From NCBI RefSeq assembly GCF_000247695.1, contig NW_004624781.1:4416466-4480465 (forward strand): DNA of 64,000 bases, given 5' to 3'. The notes below the pieces were generated by a model that worked only from the letters and a program-made list of their open reading frames with translations, was not told where the DNA came from and ran no database searches. This stretch comes from Heterocephalus glaber. Its lineage: Eukaryota; Chordata; Mammalia; Rodentia; Bathyergidae. Position numbers and translations under genes: made by a program. Shown here in pieces: positions 1-11,576 of this stretch. How positions within the stretch are numbered: position 1 is the first letter of the stretch; every line of letters starts with the position of its first letter.

Positions 1-156
1 ATGGGGAAAAAATAAGAACCAAGATGCATTATGTAAAGGTACAGTTCCCAATGAGAAATGTAATTGTGTTGTATACCTACAATGTACCAATAAAAAAAAA
101 GATTATATATGAGCTCAGGTTGGTAGCTCACATATTTCTGTTGGACAGTAGTTTTT

Positions 157-249
157 TTTTTTTGGGGGGGGGGTTGTACCAGGGATTGAACTTGGGACCT
201 TATGCTTATGAGGCAGGCACAGCACCACTGAGCTAAATCCCCGGCCCCA
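157..249 (-). repeat. ID SINE (tRNA-derived), minus strand
   Basis: The T-run, 'ccagggattgaac' (B box complement) and 'ccactgagctaaatcccc' (A box complement) are in order. The imperfect 15-bp duplications tggacagtagttttt (142-156) and tggacagtggttttt (250-264) flank it. Confidence 0.9.
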
Positions 250-1559
250 TGGACAGTGGTTTTTCAAAGCTGCATTTTATCTAGAAATATTGTATTATGG
301 AGCTGCCTATATTGCAGTTAATGACATTAACAGGTGGGGAGGTTTTGCTTGCCCAGTGAAGTGAAAAATTTTCCATTCATTTCTATTTTCTCCCTAGGCT
401 AAAGATTCCTAGGCTGAATGATTTATCTAGAGATAAATCATACAGATATCTTGAAGCACATGCTATATTGTTGGCTTTCAAGGACAGTGTTTATGTGACT
501 ATGCTTTCTTTTCCCATAGGGAAGGGAATACAAAAGAGAATTGCAATAAAAATGTCCATTCATTAAAAAGTTTTATTAATAAACGTTTTTTGGTGATCAC
601 TAAAGCATGAGAAATTATTTTACCTGCATCATTTTAGCATTCATTTGTGAAATCTGAGTGCAGCCTGCAGGAGCCCTTACTGAACAGGTGTGTTTTGTTG
701 TTTCTGTTGTTTAATTGGGGCTCTCAAGTGTCTTTTTGTCTACAGCAGTAGCCTTGCTGTTTCTCCTCTTTGTTTTCATGACATTGACTTTTCAGAGATT
801 CTAGGTCAATTGCCTAAACCTCTTACATGGCGTCTTTGAATGTGCTCCATTATTCCCTGAATTCCTGGAAAAAGGAGCTCAGGCTCAGGAAAGCTCGCTT
901 ACTCTCACGCCACACATTTTGGTAATACTACTTCACAGGTGATGTCGTGGACTTAGCATTGCATCGTATCGGGAAACATAAGATACCAAGCTCTTCTGGA
1001 ATTCACTATTCTGAGTTTAGTGATTTATTAAAAGTGGTTCTTTGTAAAGGTATATTTTTTCATTTGCAATTAATAACCTACAGGAAACACCATGTGAATA
1101 TTTGGTTTCTGAGTAATTGTTCACCTAATAGCTATAACATCCATTCCCGTTCTCTGCTTGAACCAAGCATTTTATCAGGAATTGTAAGATCATGATTTTT
1201 AAATCCTATAATTCCTTTTACATCTATGAGCTAGCACTCTTCTATAAAGATTTGCCTTTTCCTTTTTCTCTCTTTATTACATGAATTCATGGGTTGCAAT
1301 TTATGCAATATTTTACAAATAATTACAGTCATTCATTTTGATGTTCAAATTATTGCAAATTTGGTCAGTGTCCGTTTCACCCTGCCTCGCCATTCTTTAA
1401 ACATTTCCTTGCTTTCTGGCACAGTGAAATTTCCCATGCTCACTTTGTACTTTTTCTGCCCTAAATTGACCCCCTTTAATCAGGAAAGGTACTTAGAACC
1501 AAGATCTGGACACTAGGAGGGCTTTGTGCTACCGAAGTTTCTCAATGAATAGTATTTTT
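248..1559. other. AT-rich intergenic sequence, no gene seen
   Basis: No ORF with recognisable family sequence and no SINE. It appears to be unique or strongly decayed DNA. Confidence 0.5.
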
Positions 1560-2390
1560 TAAGTTGAGATATGTTTCACATATAAAATTCATCCTTTAAA
1601 AATTTACAGTTGAAAATGCAAATCCAACCCATCATGAGATACCATTTCACTAGGATTATTATTCTAAAGAGCAACTGCAGCAGGAAATAACAAGTGTTGA
1701 TGAGGATACAGAGAAATTGGAACCCTGAACCCTGCTGGTGAGGAGGTAAATTGATACAGCTGCTATGGAATAGAATGGCAGTTCCTGAAAAGCATAAAAA
1801 TCAAATTACCATATGATCCAGCAATTCCACTTTTGAGTATTGACCCAAAAGAACTGCAGGTAGAGAGTGGAATGACTATTTTTACATGCATGTTCATAGT
1901 AGCATCATTCATAGTCACCAAAATGTGGAAGCAACCCAGTGTCCAATGATGAATGAATGGATAAAGGGAATGTGGTACATGCATGCAGTGGAATAGTATT
2001 CACCCTGAAGAAGGAAAGGCATCCTATTACACGCTACAAGATGAATGAACCTTGAAGGCATTATGGTAAGTGTCACCAGAGGACAAATACTATGGTATTC
2101 CACTGACTGGAGGTCCCTAGGATGTGAAACCCATAGAAAAAGCAAGTAGAATGTGGTTGCTGGTGGAGTGGACTGGTGGGAGTGGAGGGTGGGTAGTTGT
2201 TGTTTAATGGGTTTAGAGTTTCAGGTTGGGAAGATGAAATCATTCTGGAGATGGATAATCACCATGGTTGTATAGCAAGGGAAAATACTTAATACCACTG
2301 AATTGTACATTTAAAATGATTCAAATGTTTCCTGTAATGTATATTTTGCCACAATTAAAATTCTTCAATGGTAATTAGTATGTTCCAAGA
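1560..2390 (+). mobile_element. Old L1 (L1M-type) 3' fragment, plus strand
   Basis: The sequence reads like the 3' region of an ancient mammalian L1: 'tgagataccatttcact', 'ccagcaattccacttttgag', 'gaatggataaagggaatgtgg'. It is diverged and broken by stops. Confidence 0.75.
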
Positions 2391-2839
2391 TGTAGAAATA
2401 TCCTCACTATCTAATTTTAAGACCACTTCATGCTCTTACCCCAAGAAATCCACCAGCAACCACTCCCCAGCCTTTGGCAATTATTAATCTACTTGCTGGC
2501 TAGCTGTTCTGGAGATTTCTCATAAATGAAATCACAGAACATGTGACCCTGTATCTTTCACAGAGCATGTTTTCAAGGGTCATCCACTGTTTTAGGAATG
2601 TAGCAATGCACATTCCCACCAGTTATGAGAGTTGCAACTGAACATTGTTCACATGTTGTTTTCTAAACTTCTAAACAGCCGCATAACTGATTTTAAATTG
2701 TATAACTTGGTTGAGTCTCGCTTTGCCAATGTGTAATAAAGTAAGCTGGGAATGCCACCTATGTAAAAAACAAATGATTTTAATAAAACATGTAGGACAG
2801 CTTCTATTATCTACAAGGCAGACTATTTTCTATCCAACC
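2391..2839. other. AT-rich sequence without a recognised gene
   Basis: Some phrases ('tagctgttctggagatttctcataaatgaaatca', shortened here in meaning to an L1-like 3' flank) hint at another old LINE remnant. I cannot assign it firmly. Confidence 0.3.
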
Positions 2840-3299
2840 TGTGGCCTCCTGACCGCTTGCCTGGCTGACAGATAGGGAGTGGGTGATTCCCAGCCACACT
2901 TGTCACGTAGTGCTGCATGGACTGTAGTGCGGGACATCAGCCCCACCCCTCTCCTGCAGTGGCCAACAGCAGGAACTACATTTCCCATAATGTCAGGTCA
3001 GAATTTGCCTGGAGAGGAATCTGGGGAAATTTGGAAGGCAGAAGGAAAGGGGAATCTATTACTCTACAGAGGCAGAGACAGCCAGCTGCTGAACAGATGT
3101 AAGGCTCATGAGGCTTCTTGGCGAGCTCTCCCGAGCCACCTGCTGCAAGCTGATACCTTTAGGTGCCACCGCGTCTTCCTTCGCTGCAGCTGCCCGGAGC
3201 TCGCTCCCCCCGACAATCCTGTGACCCCCTAATGCACCACTAAACCCTCCAGGCCTGAACACAGAGAGCGGCGGCTTGGGTTTTCCTGAACAGACCTTG

Positions 3300-3300
<1 letters not shown>
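2840..3300. promoter_or_regulatory. Isolated GC-richer patch with a ZNF143/THAP11-type motif
   Basis: This patch stands out from the AT-rich DNA around it. At 2974-2992 'aactacatttcccataatg' matches the ACTACAATTCCCAnAATGC-type element with about one mismatch in the core. An open frame of 117 codons covers the patch (2879-3232), but its product is not recognised and I do not call it a gene. It could be a distal promoter, an enhancer or a decayed first exon. Confidence 0.4.
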
Positions 3301-3303
<3 letters not shown>

Positions 3304-3342
<39 letters not shown>

Positions 3343-3355
3343 AACACACACGTTT
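3304..3355. repeat. (CA)n microsatellite
   Basis: A near-perfect CA run with single interruptions (cg, aa) towards its right end. It borders the GC-rich patch at 2840-3300. Confidence 0.95.
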
Positions 3356-4433
3356 GCGTTGCCCACAGGGAAAATGCAGTATGCCTAAAGACAGAGTTTT
3401 TCACCACCAGAAAATTTCTGTTTTGGAGACAAACTGGAGTTCCGCCTTGCTATCCGCAATTTATCACGAGCGTTTAAAAACACAAAAAATATTTCTTTAA
3501 AATGTCCTTAAAAACTCATTGTAAACACTATTTACTGATGGAATAAAAATCCATCCAACAGGTATCCCATAATTTAATGAATTAGTTCCACAATGTTGGG
3601 ATTTAGGTTATTGTTATTATTTTGCCTACTATAAATAATCCTGAAAAGAGTGACATTTATTATTTATCCCCTTTAGCTGAATTTCAAAAATATTTCTGGT
3701 TAAAAATATAAATGTACTAGGTTATCAGTGCAAACGACCAGATCCATTTCTATAAATGCAGCGATTTACATTCCTACAAAATTAGCAGGCAAAAATTAAA
3801 CTCGTACCATGGATACAATCATTTAACAATAATATTTGCTAATTTGCTAGGCGTAATTTATGTTTGAAAATTCAGGTTTGCTTTTACTCACCTGTTGATT
3901 AGTCGCTTGTGGTTTTCCCATCTTCCCTTCCTCTGGCCTTCCTTTCCTTTCTTCTCTTTTGCTTGCCTCCCTTCTTTTCTTCTCTCTGTCCCTCCTTTCC
4001 TCTCTTTCTTTCCTGGCTTCCATCTTTTCATCCTTTCTCTACAAAGCTGTCATAGGTTGTTTTTGCAAATTCGCCTAACGTCCTGTTGTATTTAGTTTTG
4101 TGTACATTTATTATCTATTTTAACATTTTTGTGTAGTAAAAATCTATTCCTTTATAGTTTCCAACAGTGCTTTAATCGTTGAAAGCGTTCAGAAATCTGT
4201 TAATATTAACCTCCATTTTCTCTTATTTATGACAACTTAAAATTTAGGGTTTGATTTTATACATTAACTCTTAGACTTCCTTGACCATTTGGGGGGATAT
4301 ATTAGAAGGGTGCCTAACTTAATTCCCCACCCTTTGGACAAATCTTACCTTCACGTAATTATATTTTTATATCTTCAGTGTGGCTTTTTAAAATAACTAA
4401 GGCATGCTTATTGAAAAAAGTTCAAAGACTCAG
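3356..4433. other. AT-rich intergenic sequence
   Basis: No supported gene. A pyrimidine-rich stretch (TTCC/CCTT) lies around 3905-4045; the rest looks unique. Confidence 0.5.
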
Positions 4434-4590
4434 GCTGGGCATGATGACACACACCTGTACTCATAGCACTCAGGAGGCTGAGGCAGGAGGATCACCCTGC
4501 GTTTAAGGCCATCCTGGGCTACATAGTGATTTCAAGGCCAGCCTGAACTACAAAGCAAGACCCTGTCTGAAAAAAAACCTTAAAAAAAAA
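4434..4590 (+). repeat. B1-like SINE with internal duplication
   Basis: It begins 'ggctgggcatgatgaca', has 'ctgaggcaggaggatcac', then repeats 'aaggccagcctgaacta' after 'tgggctacatagtg', and ends in an A-rich tail. The internal duplication is shared by several copies in the window. Confidence 0.85.
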
Positions 4591-4960
4591 GAAGTTCACA
4601 GACTTAGAAATAAGCAATGTAGAAAGTGAGCAAATCTCACCCCATAGTGATAAAATTCAAATGTTTTAGATAAAGATATATTTTAGAAAAATAATATACA
4701 TAGATTTTAAGTGTACAGTTTTATTAGTCTTAAAAAATATATACCACCACACCATCAAAATATAAAGCATTTCTGCTCCCAGAAAGTTCCCTCCTACCCC
4801 TTTCCAATCCATCCCCACTCCCCTGACAGCAACAATGGTTCGATTTCAACAATTATAGTTTAGTTTTGACTGCCCTTGAACTTCTGATAAATGGAATCAT
4901 AAACTCATTGGTGTCTGCCTGCTTTCAGTGAATATAATGCTTTCAAGATTTTTTGTTTTA

Positions 4961-5043
4961 GGGCTGGGGATTTAGCTCAGTGGTTCTGCTGCCTGCCTTG
5001 CAAGCGCAAGGTCCCGAGTTCGATCCCTGATACCAAAAAAAGA
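4961..5043 (+). repeat. ID SINE, plus strand
   Basis: A full-length copy with 'ttagctcagtggttctgc', 'gagttcgatccctg' and an A-tail. Imperfect duplications (aagattttttgtttta / aagattgtttgtttt) flank it. Confidence 0.93.
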
Positions 5044-5049
5044 AGATTG

Positions 5050-5160
5050 TTTGTTTTGAGACAAGGCTCTCTCTATGAGGCCCAAAGTGACCTTGAACTC
5101 TGAGTGATCCTCCTGCCTAAGGCTCCCAAGTGCAGGGATTACAGGCTTGTGTCACTATCC
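5050..5160 (-). repeat. B1-like SINE, minus strand
   Basis: 'gttttgagacaaggctctc' through 'tgcagggattacaggctt' is the reverse complement of a B1 monomer. Confidence 0.75.
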
Positions 5161-5354
5161 TCCACAATGCTTTTCAGATATATCCACATTGTTCTGTGTA
5201 ATTGCAGTTTATTCTTATTTATTGCTGAATAGTGTTCCATTGTATGGATAAACCACAATTTCTTTATTAATGGATATTTAGGTTCTTTCTGGTTTGGGGG
5301 TATATTGGGTAAATCTGCTAAGAACATGCAAGTCTTTTCTTTCAGTTTTCTGTT

Positions 5355-6790
5355 TTGGTTTTTTTTAGTGCATGTTTCTAGTACATAATGATCACATTCC
5401 TTATGGGGAGGAATGGACAGGTACATCCCTTATGTACATGACCCATCTTCACTCTCTTTTATTTACCCTCTTCTCTTCCCATTCCCTTCATCTCTTAATC
5501 CCCTTCCCATATGAGAAAGAGCTCTTTCCTTTCTTACTTTATCTTGCTCTTTTTTGGGGGGGGGTTCTTATATAAGAGAAATCATATAATATTTAAATTT
5601 GTGTGTCTGATTTATTTCACTTAACATTATGGTCTCAAGGTACATCCATTTCCCTACAAATGACATTAGTTTATCCTTCTGTATAGCAGAGTAGTACTCC
5701 ATGTGTATAAATACATTTTCTTTATCCATTCATCTGCTGATTCATATAGAGGCCACTTTCAAAATTTAGCTATTATAAATTATGCTGCTATAAACATTCA
5801 TGGATCACTGTAATATGATGACTTTAACTCTTTCAGGAAGATACCTGTAAGGGGACTAGCTGGGTCAAGTGGAATTTCTAGTTTTAGCTTTTTGAGGACT
5901 TTCCATTCTGGCTGTATCAGTTTACATTCCCACCAACAGGGGAGAAGGGTTACTCTTTTTCCATAGCCTTGCCAGCGTTTGTTATTATTTGATTTTTCTG
6001 ATGATGGCCATTCTTCCTGGAGTAAGATGAATCTCGGTGTGATTTTAATTTGCATTTCTCTAATCCCAGTGATGACAACTGTTCTTCATAAATTTATTAG
6101 CCATTTGTACTTTTGAGAAATATCTATTCATTTGACTTGTCTATTTTTTTATTGGGTATTTTGTTTTGGGGGAATTTAATTTTTAAAAACTCTTTATGGA
6201 TTCTAGATATTAGTCCTCTGTCTGAGGAATAGCAGCAAAATTTTTTTCCTGTATGGTAAGTTGTCTCTTCACTTTGTTCAGTGTTTCCTTTGCTGTGCAG
6301 AAGCTTTTTAGTTTGATACAAACTCATTTGTTGATTCTTGGTACTATTTTTTGTTAATATCATTCTTTTTTGATTATGACAGCTTTGTAGTACATTTTGA
6401 AGTCAGGTAATGTGATGCATAAAGTTTTACTGTTCTTTTTGCTTAAGATGATTTTGGCTATTTGGGCCCTTTTTTTTCTTGTTCTGTAAAGATTGTCATT
6501 GGTATTTTGATGGGCTTTGCATTTAGTCTATAGATTGCTTTGAGTAGTATGATCTTTGTAAACAACATTAATTCTTCCAATCCATGAATATGAATTTCAA
6601 AATATTTTTATGTCATTTAATTTATTTCATCAAAATTTTATAATTTTCATTTAGAGGTCTTTTGCTTACTTGGTTAAATTTATTTTTAGGTTTTTATTTT
6701 GTATGTATTGTGAATGGGGTCTTTTTCATGATTCTTTCTCAGCAATCTCATTCGTGATATGAACATTTTCACCGACTTTTGTATGCCGTC
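5355..6790 (-). mobile_element. L1 fragment (ORF2 C-terminal region and 3' end), minus strand
   Basis: Minus-strand reading frames show L1 ORF2 C-terminal phrases such as HTMEHYSAI, LLPCWWECKLIQP and LEIPLDPASPLTGIF, then upstream ORF2 sequence. Many stops and frameshifts make it non-functional. It continues beyond the LTR insertion at 6790-7280. Confidence 0.85.
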
Positions 6791-7280
6791 TTATTCACTT
6801 TTATTGTTGCTGGGACATAATACCCAATACCTGTAACTTACTGGAAGAAAGGTTTATTTTGGCTTGTGTTTCAGTCCTTAGTTGGCAACTCCAAAGAAAA
6901 AACAGAAGGGCACAGGAGCTGGCAGAGGAAAAGCTGCTCACCTGAAGAAGGACAGGAAGCAGAGGGAGTAAAGGGAGGAGCTGGGCAGAGAGAGAAATCC
7001 ACCCAGGTAATGCCCCAGTAACCTTCCTCTTCCAACCAGACCCATCTCCTAACAGCAAGTCAGCTATAAACCCTCATAAACAATCACCTTCCAAAGATCC
7101 CACCTCAGAGTACATGAGGCTTTTGGGGGACATCTAGGGAGAAAACATGGCAGACTCTGATACCCCATGGTGGGCTGCCTTTCAGTATCCCTTATCTCAT
7201 TCAGCCTTGGACATCCCTGCCAGGACTGACCACAGTGGGGCTGGGGAGTGCTTTTCCTCACCCTGCCTAGCCTCTGATTC
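6790..7280 (-). mobile_element. MaLR-type solitary LTR, minus strand (probable)
   Basis: 'gctgggacataatacccaat', 'gaaaggtttattttggct' and later 'cagagtacatgaggcttttggggga' follow the order seen in reverse-complemented MaLR (MST/ORR-like) LTRs. It interrupts the surrounding minus-strand L1. Family assignment is approximate. Confidence 0.55.
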
Positions 7281-7439
7281 ATTGTTCTAACTCACGTAGG
7301 TTAACTTCACTCCCACATCTCCATCATGTGGCATGTTTTTATTGGCCATTTATACACCTTCTTTTGTCAAATGTCTACTTGATGCTCTTTATGATTTGTA
7401 GGAGTTCTTCGTATATTCTAGAGCCACATTCTTTTTAAA

Positions 7440-7562
7440 GCTGGGTATGGTACTGCATGTCTGTAATCGCACCTACTTATTAAGCTAAGGCAGGGGGATC
7501 AAAAGTTCAAGGCCAACATGGACAACTTAGTAAGACTCTGTTTCAACATAAAAAATAAAAAA
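7440..7562 (+). repeat. B1-like SINE, plus strand
   Basis: 'gctgggtatggtactgcatg' to 'gactctgtttcaacataaaaaat'; a diverged monomer inserted in L1. Confidence 0.7.
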
Positions 7563-7950
7563 GACTAAGAGTATCATCAATTCAATCTCTAGTATTACAA
7601 GAGAAAAAAATTAAAATGTTTTCATTCAATCTCTAGTGCTGGGGAGAATGTTTTCAATCACATGGTATAGCTTCTATTATCTTAATGGTATGGGTGAACA
7701 GATACTTCTACTCTTTATGAGTTTTAAATTTTATGCTTAGTGTTGTGCCCCATCTGAAATTTCTGCCTATCCCAAATTCCGGAAAATATTCTCCTATGCT
7801 TTTTAAAGAGCTTTAAAGTTTTAGATTTTATGTTTAGGTATATTATTCATCTTATATTAATTTTTTGTATATTGATGGACAGAATTTATGTTATTTTCCC
7901 CAGACAGATATATAATTCTCCAACACTGTTGAAAAAGATATTCATTTGCA

Positions 7951-8044
7951 GGCCAGGATTTAGCTCAATGGTACCATGCCTGCCTCGCAAGCACAAGGTC
8001 CTGAGTTTGTTCCCCAGTACTGCAAAAAAAAAAAAAAAAAAAAA
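7951..8044 (+). repeat. ID SINE, plus strand
   Basis: 'atttagctcaatggtacc', 'gcaagcacaaggtcctgag' and a pure A-tail of about 20 nt. Confidence 0.85.
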
Positions 8045-8092
8045 TCATTTCCTAATGAAAGACTTTGAATCTTTTGTCAAAAATCAAGTACC

Positions 8093-8179
8093 GGGCTGGG
8101 TTGTAGCTCAATGGTGCCTTCCCTGCCTGGCAAGCACAAGGCCCTGAGTTCAATCCCTGGTTCCACACATACACATACA
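8093..8179 (+). repeat. ID SINE, plus strand, with perfect duplication
   Basis: 'gttgtagctcaatggtgcc' and 'gagttcaatccctggt'. The 14-bp duplication aaaaatcaagtacc at 8079-8092 and 8180-8193 defines the insertion. Confidence 0.88.
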
Positions 8180-8631
8180 AAAAATCAAGTACCATATAAC
8201 AGAGCTTTATACATGGAATCTATACTATTTCATTGATCTGTAGTTTGCCAATACACCAATACTTTACCCCACTGTACTTGATTACTATAGCCTTATAATC
8301 CAATGGTATAAGTTCTCCAACTTTGTTCTTCTTTTTAAAGATTGTATTTGCCCTACCCTTTGAATTTCAATATAAAGTTTAGAATTAGTTTGTTGATTCA
8401 CTGCAAAAAAAAATGTTCTTGGTATTTGAATGAGATTATGTTGAATTGATAGACTAAATTGAAGGAAAATGCTGCCTTAAAATATCAAGTTTTCTATTTC
8501 ATCAACATTATTTATCTCCATTCATTTAAATCTTTGCTAAATTATCTTATAATAATTTATAGTTTCAGTATAAGTGTCTTGCAGATCTTTCATCAAGTTT
8601 ATTCTCAAATAGTTTGTGTTGTTGAGCTTAA

Positions 8632-8815
8632 CCTGGTGGTGCACACCTGTAATCCCAGCATTCTGAGAGCTGAGGTAGGAACATCACAAGTTTGAGGCCA
8701 GTGTGAGCAACCTAATGACTTAGGAAGATGTTGTCTCAACATAAAAAATTAAAACAGGCTGGAGTATAGCTCAATGAAAAGGCCCTGGGTTCAATCCCCG
8801 GTGCTGTTAAAAAAA
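8632..8815 (+). repeat. Dimeric B1+ID composite SINE, plus strand
   Basis: A B1 monomer ('ggtggtgcacacctgtaatc' to 'tgtctcaacataaaaaat') is joined by an A-rich linker to a shortened ID unit ('gctggagtatagctcaatg', 'ggttcaatccccggtgctg'). Confidence 0.8.
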
Positions 8816-8848
8816 GGGAGGGGGGGCGGGGGTGTAGGGGAAATGTGT

Positions 8849-8930
8849 TTTTTTTTGGTACCAGGGATTGAACTCAGGACCTTGTGCTTATGAGGCAGGC
8901 AGTGGCACCACTGAGCTAAATCCCCAGCCC
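8849..8930 (-). repeat. ID SINE, minus strand
   Basis: 'tttttttggtaccagggat' to 'gagctaaatccccagccc'; a full-length copy directly after the composite SINE. Confidence 0.92.
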
Positions 8931-9214
8931 ACAGCTACAATATAAATAAATAAATAAATAAGTTCAGAGACAACAGCAGAAAAGGGGAAAATATAGAATA
9001 AAATGAAAAATATTTTTTAATTTAAGAAAGACAAAAACAAAACAAACAGGAGGAAAATTAAAATGAAAAAGAAAGAAATAAAAAGGAGAAAAGTAAAATT
9101 AAAACCAACCAACAAAAAAACAAAACAAATAAATGAGAACATAAACATTGCTTTCCCACCAAGGTACCTGAATGTGGGGGCAAGGGTGGGTGACCATAAT
9201 GCATGCCAGTTGAG

Positions 9215-9335
9215 GATGGTGATATACCCTGTGAATCCCAGCACTCTGGGAAGCTGTGGCAGGGGATCACAAGTTTGAGTCCAACCTGAGTTATAAGCAA
9301 GACCTCATCTCAAAAATCCAAAACCAAACCAAACC
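9215..9335 (+). repeat. B1-like SINE, plus strand
   Basis: 'gatggtgatataccctgtga', 'cccagcactctgggaagc' and 'aagacctcatctcaaaa'; a diverged monomer. Confidence 0.7.
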
Positions 9336-10254
9336 AAAGAGGACAGAGCAAAGGCTAGGGGTATTCATCCCCTGCCTGGTGATTAGCAGAAGTGGTTTGT
9401 GGGCTGAAGTGAGCTGGGCTTCTTCTCAGCAGCTTTACACACTGGGACAAGGTAGAGCAGAAGGTGATGCTCACTGCTCAGATTCTCTCTGGGGGGTTTT
9501 GGGCTGCAGGCTCCAAGGGTGGAGCAAACGCCAGAGCTGTGACTGTCCCCAGAGGCCTCTGGAGGGAGAGGCAACTGAGCAGCCCAGAGCTGTGTGTAAC
9601 AGCGGGACCCACAGGCTCTAAGCTCACCCGACACCATGGCAGGTTCCCCAAACAGCAGATTTTAAAGGGAGGTGCTGTATGCTCCCTTCCCAGCAGTCCA
9701 CGGTTTCACTGCATAGAATTCTCACTGGGTTTGTGGCTGTTTCTTCTCTAGGCAAAGCTCTTGTGAGGGAACCCCCACTAAGCCATGCTGTGAAATGGCC
9801 TGGGGCCCTGGAGATTGGAAAATGCAGAGGTTTTCAGAACAGCAAGCTCAGATGGTAGGGTCTTTCTCAAGAGAGCTCCCAGTTCCAGCACCTGGTGAAC
9901 ACACCAGGTATGCAGATAGGTCCTCTGCAAACCAGCTCACCATGCAGAGCCAGGTCTTCTCCTTCAGACACTGTGTGTCAGGCTCCAGATTTTGAACTAG
10001 TGGAGCTCACTGGGGCCCCCTCTTCTGCAGCTCTACAATCACTTCTGCCATGTTCCCCTCCTGTGCCAACTGGGAGCCATTTCCCTTATTGTTCTATTAT
10101 GCAAGATCTCTGACTCTCTACTGTTGGTTTCCACTTCTCCCAGCACCACCCACCTCAACTTGCAGCTGCACACCTGTTGCTTTGCTTCTGTCTTGGTGAG
10201 AATCAGGCATGTGATGGGTACCCCTGATCTGCCATCCTGAATCTCCTAAGTTGT
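9336..10254. other. Unclassified sequence, moderately GC-rich
   Basis: No recognised gene. It lies between SINEs and L1 relics and may be an L1 5' or LTR segment (the end 'gatctgccatcctgaatctcc' is reminiscent of such ends), but I cannot name a family. Confidence 0.3.
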
Positions 10255-10427
10255 AAACTGTATTCTTCACTAGATTAAGAAAACTCTCAGCCATTATCCT
10301 TCAAACATTGCTGTGTCCTAATGCTCTCCTCTCCTCCTGGAACACTGATTATATGTATGTTAAACTTCTGGCCTTATCTCTGTCTTACTTTGCTCTTTTG
10401 CTTTTCCACTTTCTTCTGTTCTGTGTT
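10255..10427 (-). mobile_element. Older L1M fragment, minus strand (left part)
   Basis: 'ccttcaaacattgctgtgtc' and 'gattatatgtatgttaaact' match the order of old L1 antisense sequence. It resumes at about 11632 after the younger L1 insertion. Confidence 0.65.
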
Positions 10428-10958
10428 CAATTTAAATATTTTCCTTTTTATTAGTCCATGTTTACAGTACGTAATGTGTACATCCCTTGTGGGGAGTTGA
10501 CACACATACATAGCACATCTAATTCCTTTTTTCACCACCCTTCCCTCCCTTCCTTCCCCTTTCCATCCCTTGATCCCCTTCCCCTCTGAGAAGAGCTATC
10601 TCCCTTCTTCCTATTACATGTCTTTTAATGTTGCTCTCTATTTATACTAAGAAACCACATGATGTTTAAGCTTGTGTCTGATTTATTTCACTTAACATTA
10701 TGATCTCAAGGTGCATCCATTTTCCTACAAATAATTCAGGTTTATCTTTCTTTATGACAGAGTAATACTCCATTGTTTATAAATACCACATTTTCTTTAT
10801 CCATTTATCTATTGATGGACATATAGGTCATTTCCAAGATTTAGCTATTATGAATTGTGCTGCTACAAACATGGGTATGTATGGATCATTACATCTTTAA
10901 GTCTTTTGGGAAGATACCTACAAAGGGAATAGCTGGATCAAATGGAATTTCTTGTGTA

Positions 10959-11043
10959 GTTTTTTTTTTGGTACCAGGGATCGAACTTGGGACCTTGCGC
11001 TTGCGAGGCAGGTGGCGGAACCACTGAGCTAAATCCCCGGCCC
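10959..11043 (-). repeat. ID SINE inside the younger L1
   Basis: 'ggtaccagggatcgaac' to 'gagctaaatccccggccc'. Near-duplications tcttgtgtagt / tcttgtttagt flank it. Confidence 0.93.
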
Positions 11044-11321
11044 ATCTTGTTTAGTATTTTTAGGATTCACCACACTGATTTCCATAGTAGTTGCGCTAGT
11101 TTACATTCCCAACAAGGTAGAAGGGTTCCTTTTCCCTACAGCCTCACCGGCATTTGTTATTATTTGATTTCTTCATGATAGACATTCTTTCTGGGGTAAG
11201 ATTAAATCTCAGTGGTCTTAATTTACATTTCTCTAGTGGCCAATGATGTTGAGCATTTCTTCATGTATTTATTAGCCATTTTTACTTCTTCTGTGAAGTG
11301 TTTCTTCATTTCATTTGCCTT

Positions 11322-11406
11322 TTTGGGGGGAGGGGTACTGGGGATCAAACTCAGGACCTTGCTCTTATAAGGCAGGCAGCTGTACCACTGAGATAATCCC
11401 CAGCCC
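11322..11406 (-). repeat. ID SINE inside the younger L1
   Basis: 'ggtactggggatcaaactc' to 'ctgagataatccccagccc'; somewhat diverged. Confidence 0.9.
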
Positions 11407-11488
11407 TCACTTGCCTATTTTTGGACTGAGTCTTTTATTTTGGAGAGTCTGATTTTTTGAGTTCTTCATATATTCTAGATATTAGTCT

Positions 11489-11576
11489 TTTTTTTTTTTT
11501 TTGGTACCGGGGATCAAACTCAGGTCCTTGTGCTTGCGCAGCAGGCAGCGAAACCACTGAGCTAAATCCCCGGCCC
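11489..11576 (-). repeat. ID SINE inside the younger L1, with TSD
   Basis: 'ggtaccggggatcaaactc' to 'gagctaaatccccggccc'. The duplication atattagtctttt lies on both sides. Confidence 0.93.

Larger units (their letters stand above)
7281..8630 (-). mobile_element. L1 ORF2 region, minus strand, broken by SINEs
   Basis: The sequence continues the ORF2-type minus-strand pattern ('ttattggccatttatacacc', 'ccaacactgttgaaaaagat', 'ctatagccttataatcc', 'aaagattgtatttgcc'). A B1 and two ID SINEs sit inside it. Confidence 0.7.

Noticed and set aside
2879..3232. 117-codon open frame in the GC-rich patch
   Set aside because: The product resembles no family I know and starts within the patch without splice support. 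I kept the patch as a regulatory candidate only.
4961..5043. tRNA gene calls from A/B-box matches
   Set aside because: These A and B boxes belong to ID SINEs with A-tails and target-site duplications, not to intact tRNAs with a proper acceptor stem.
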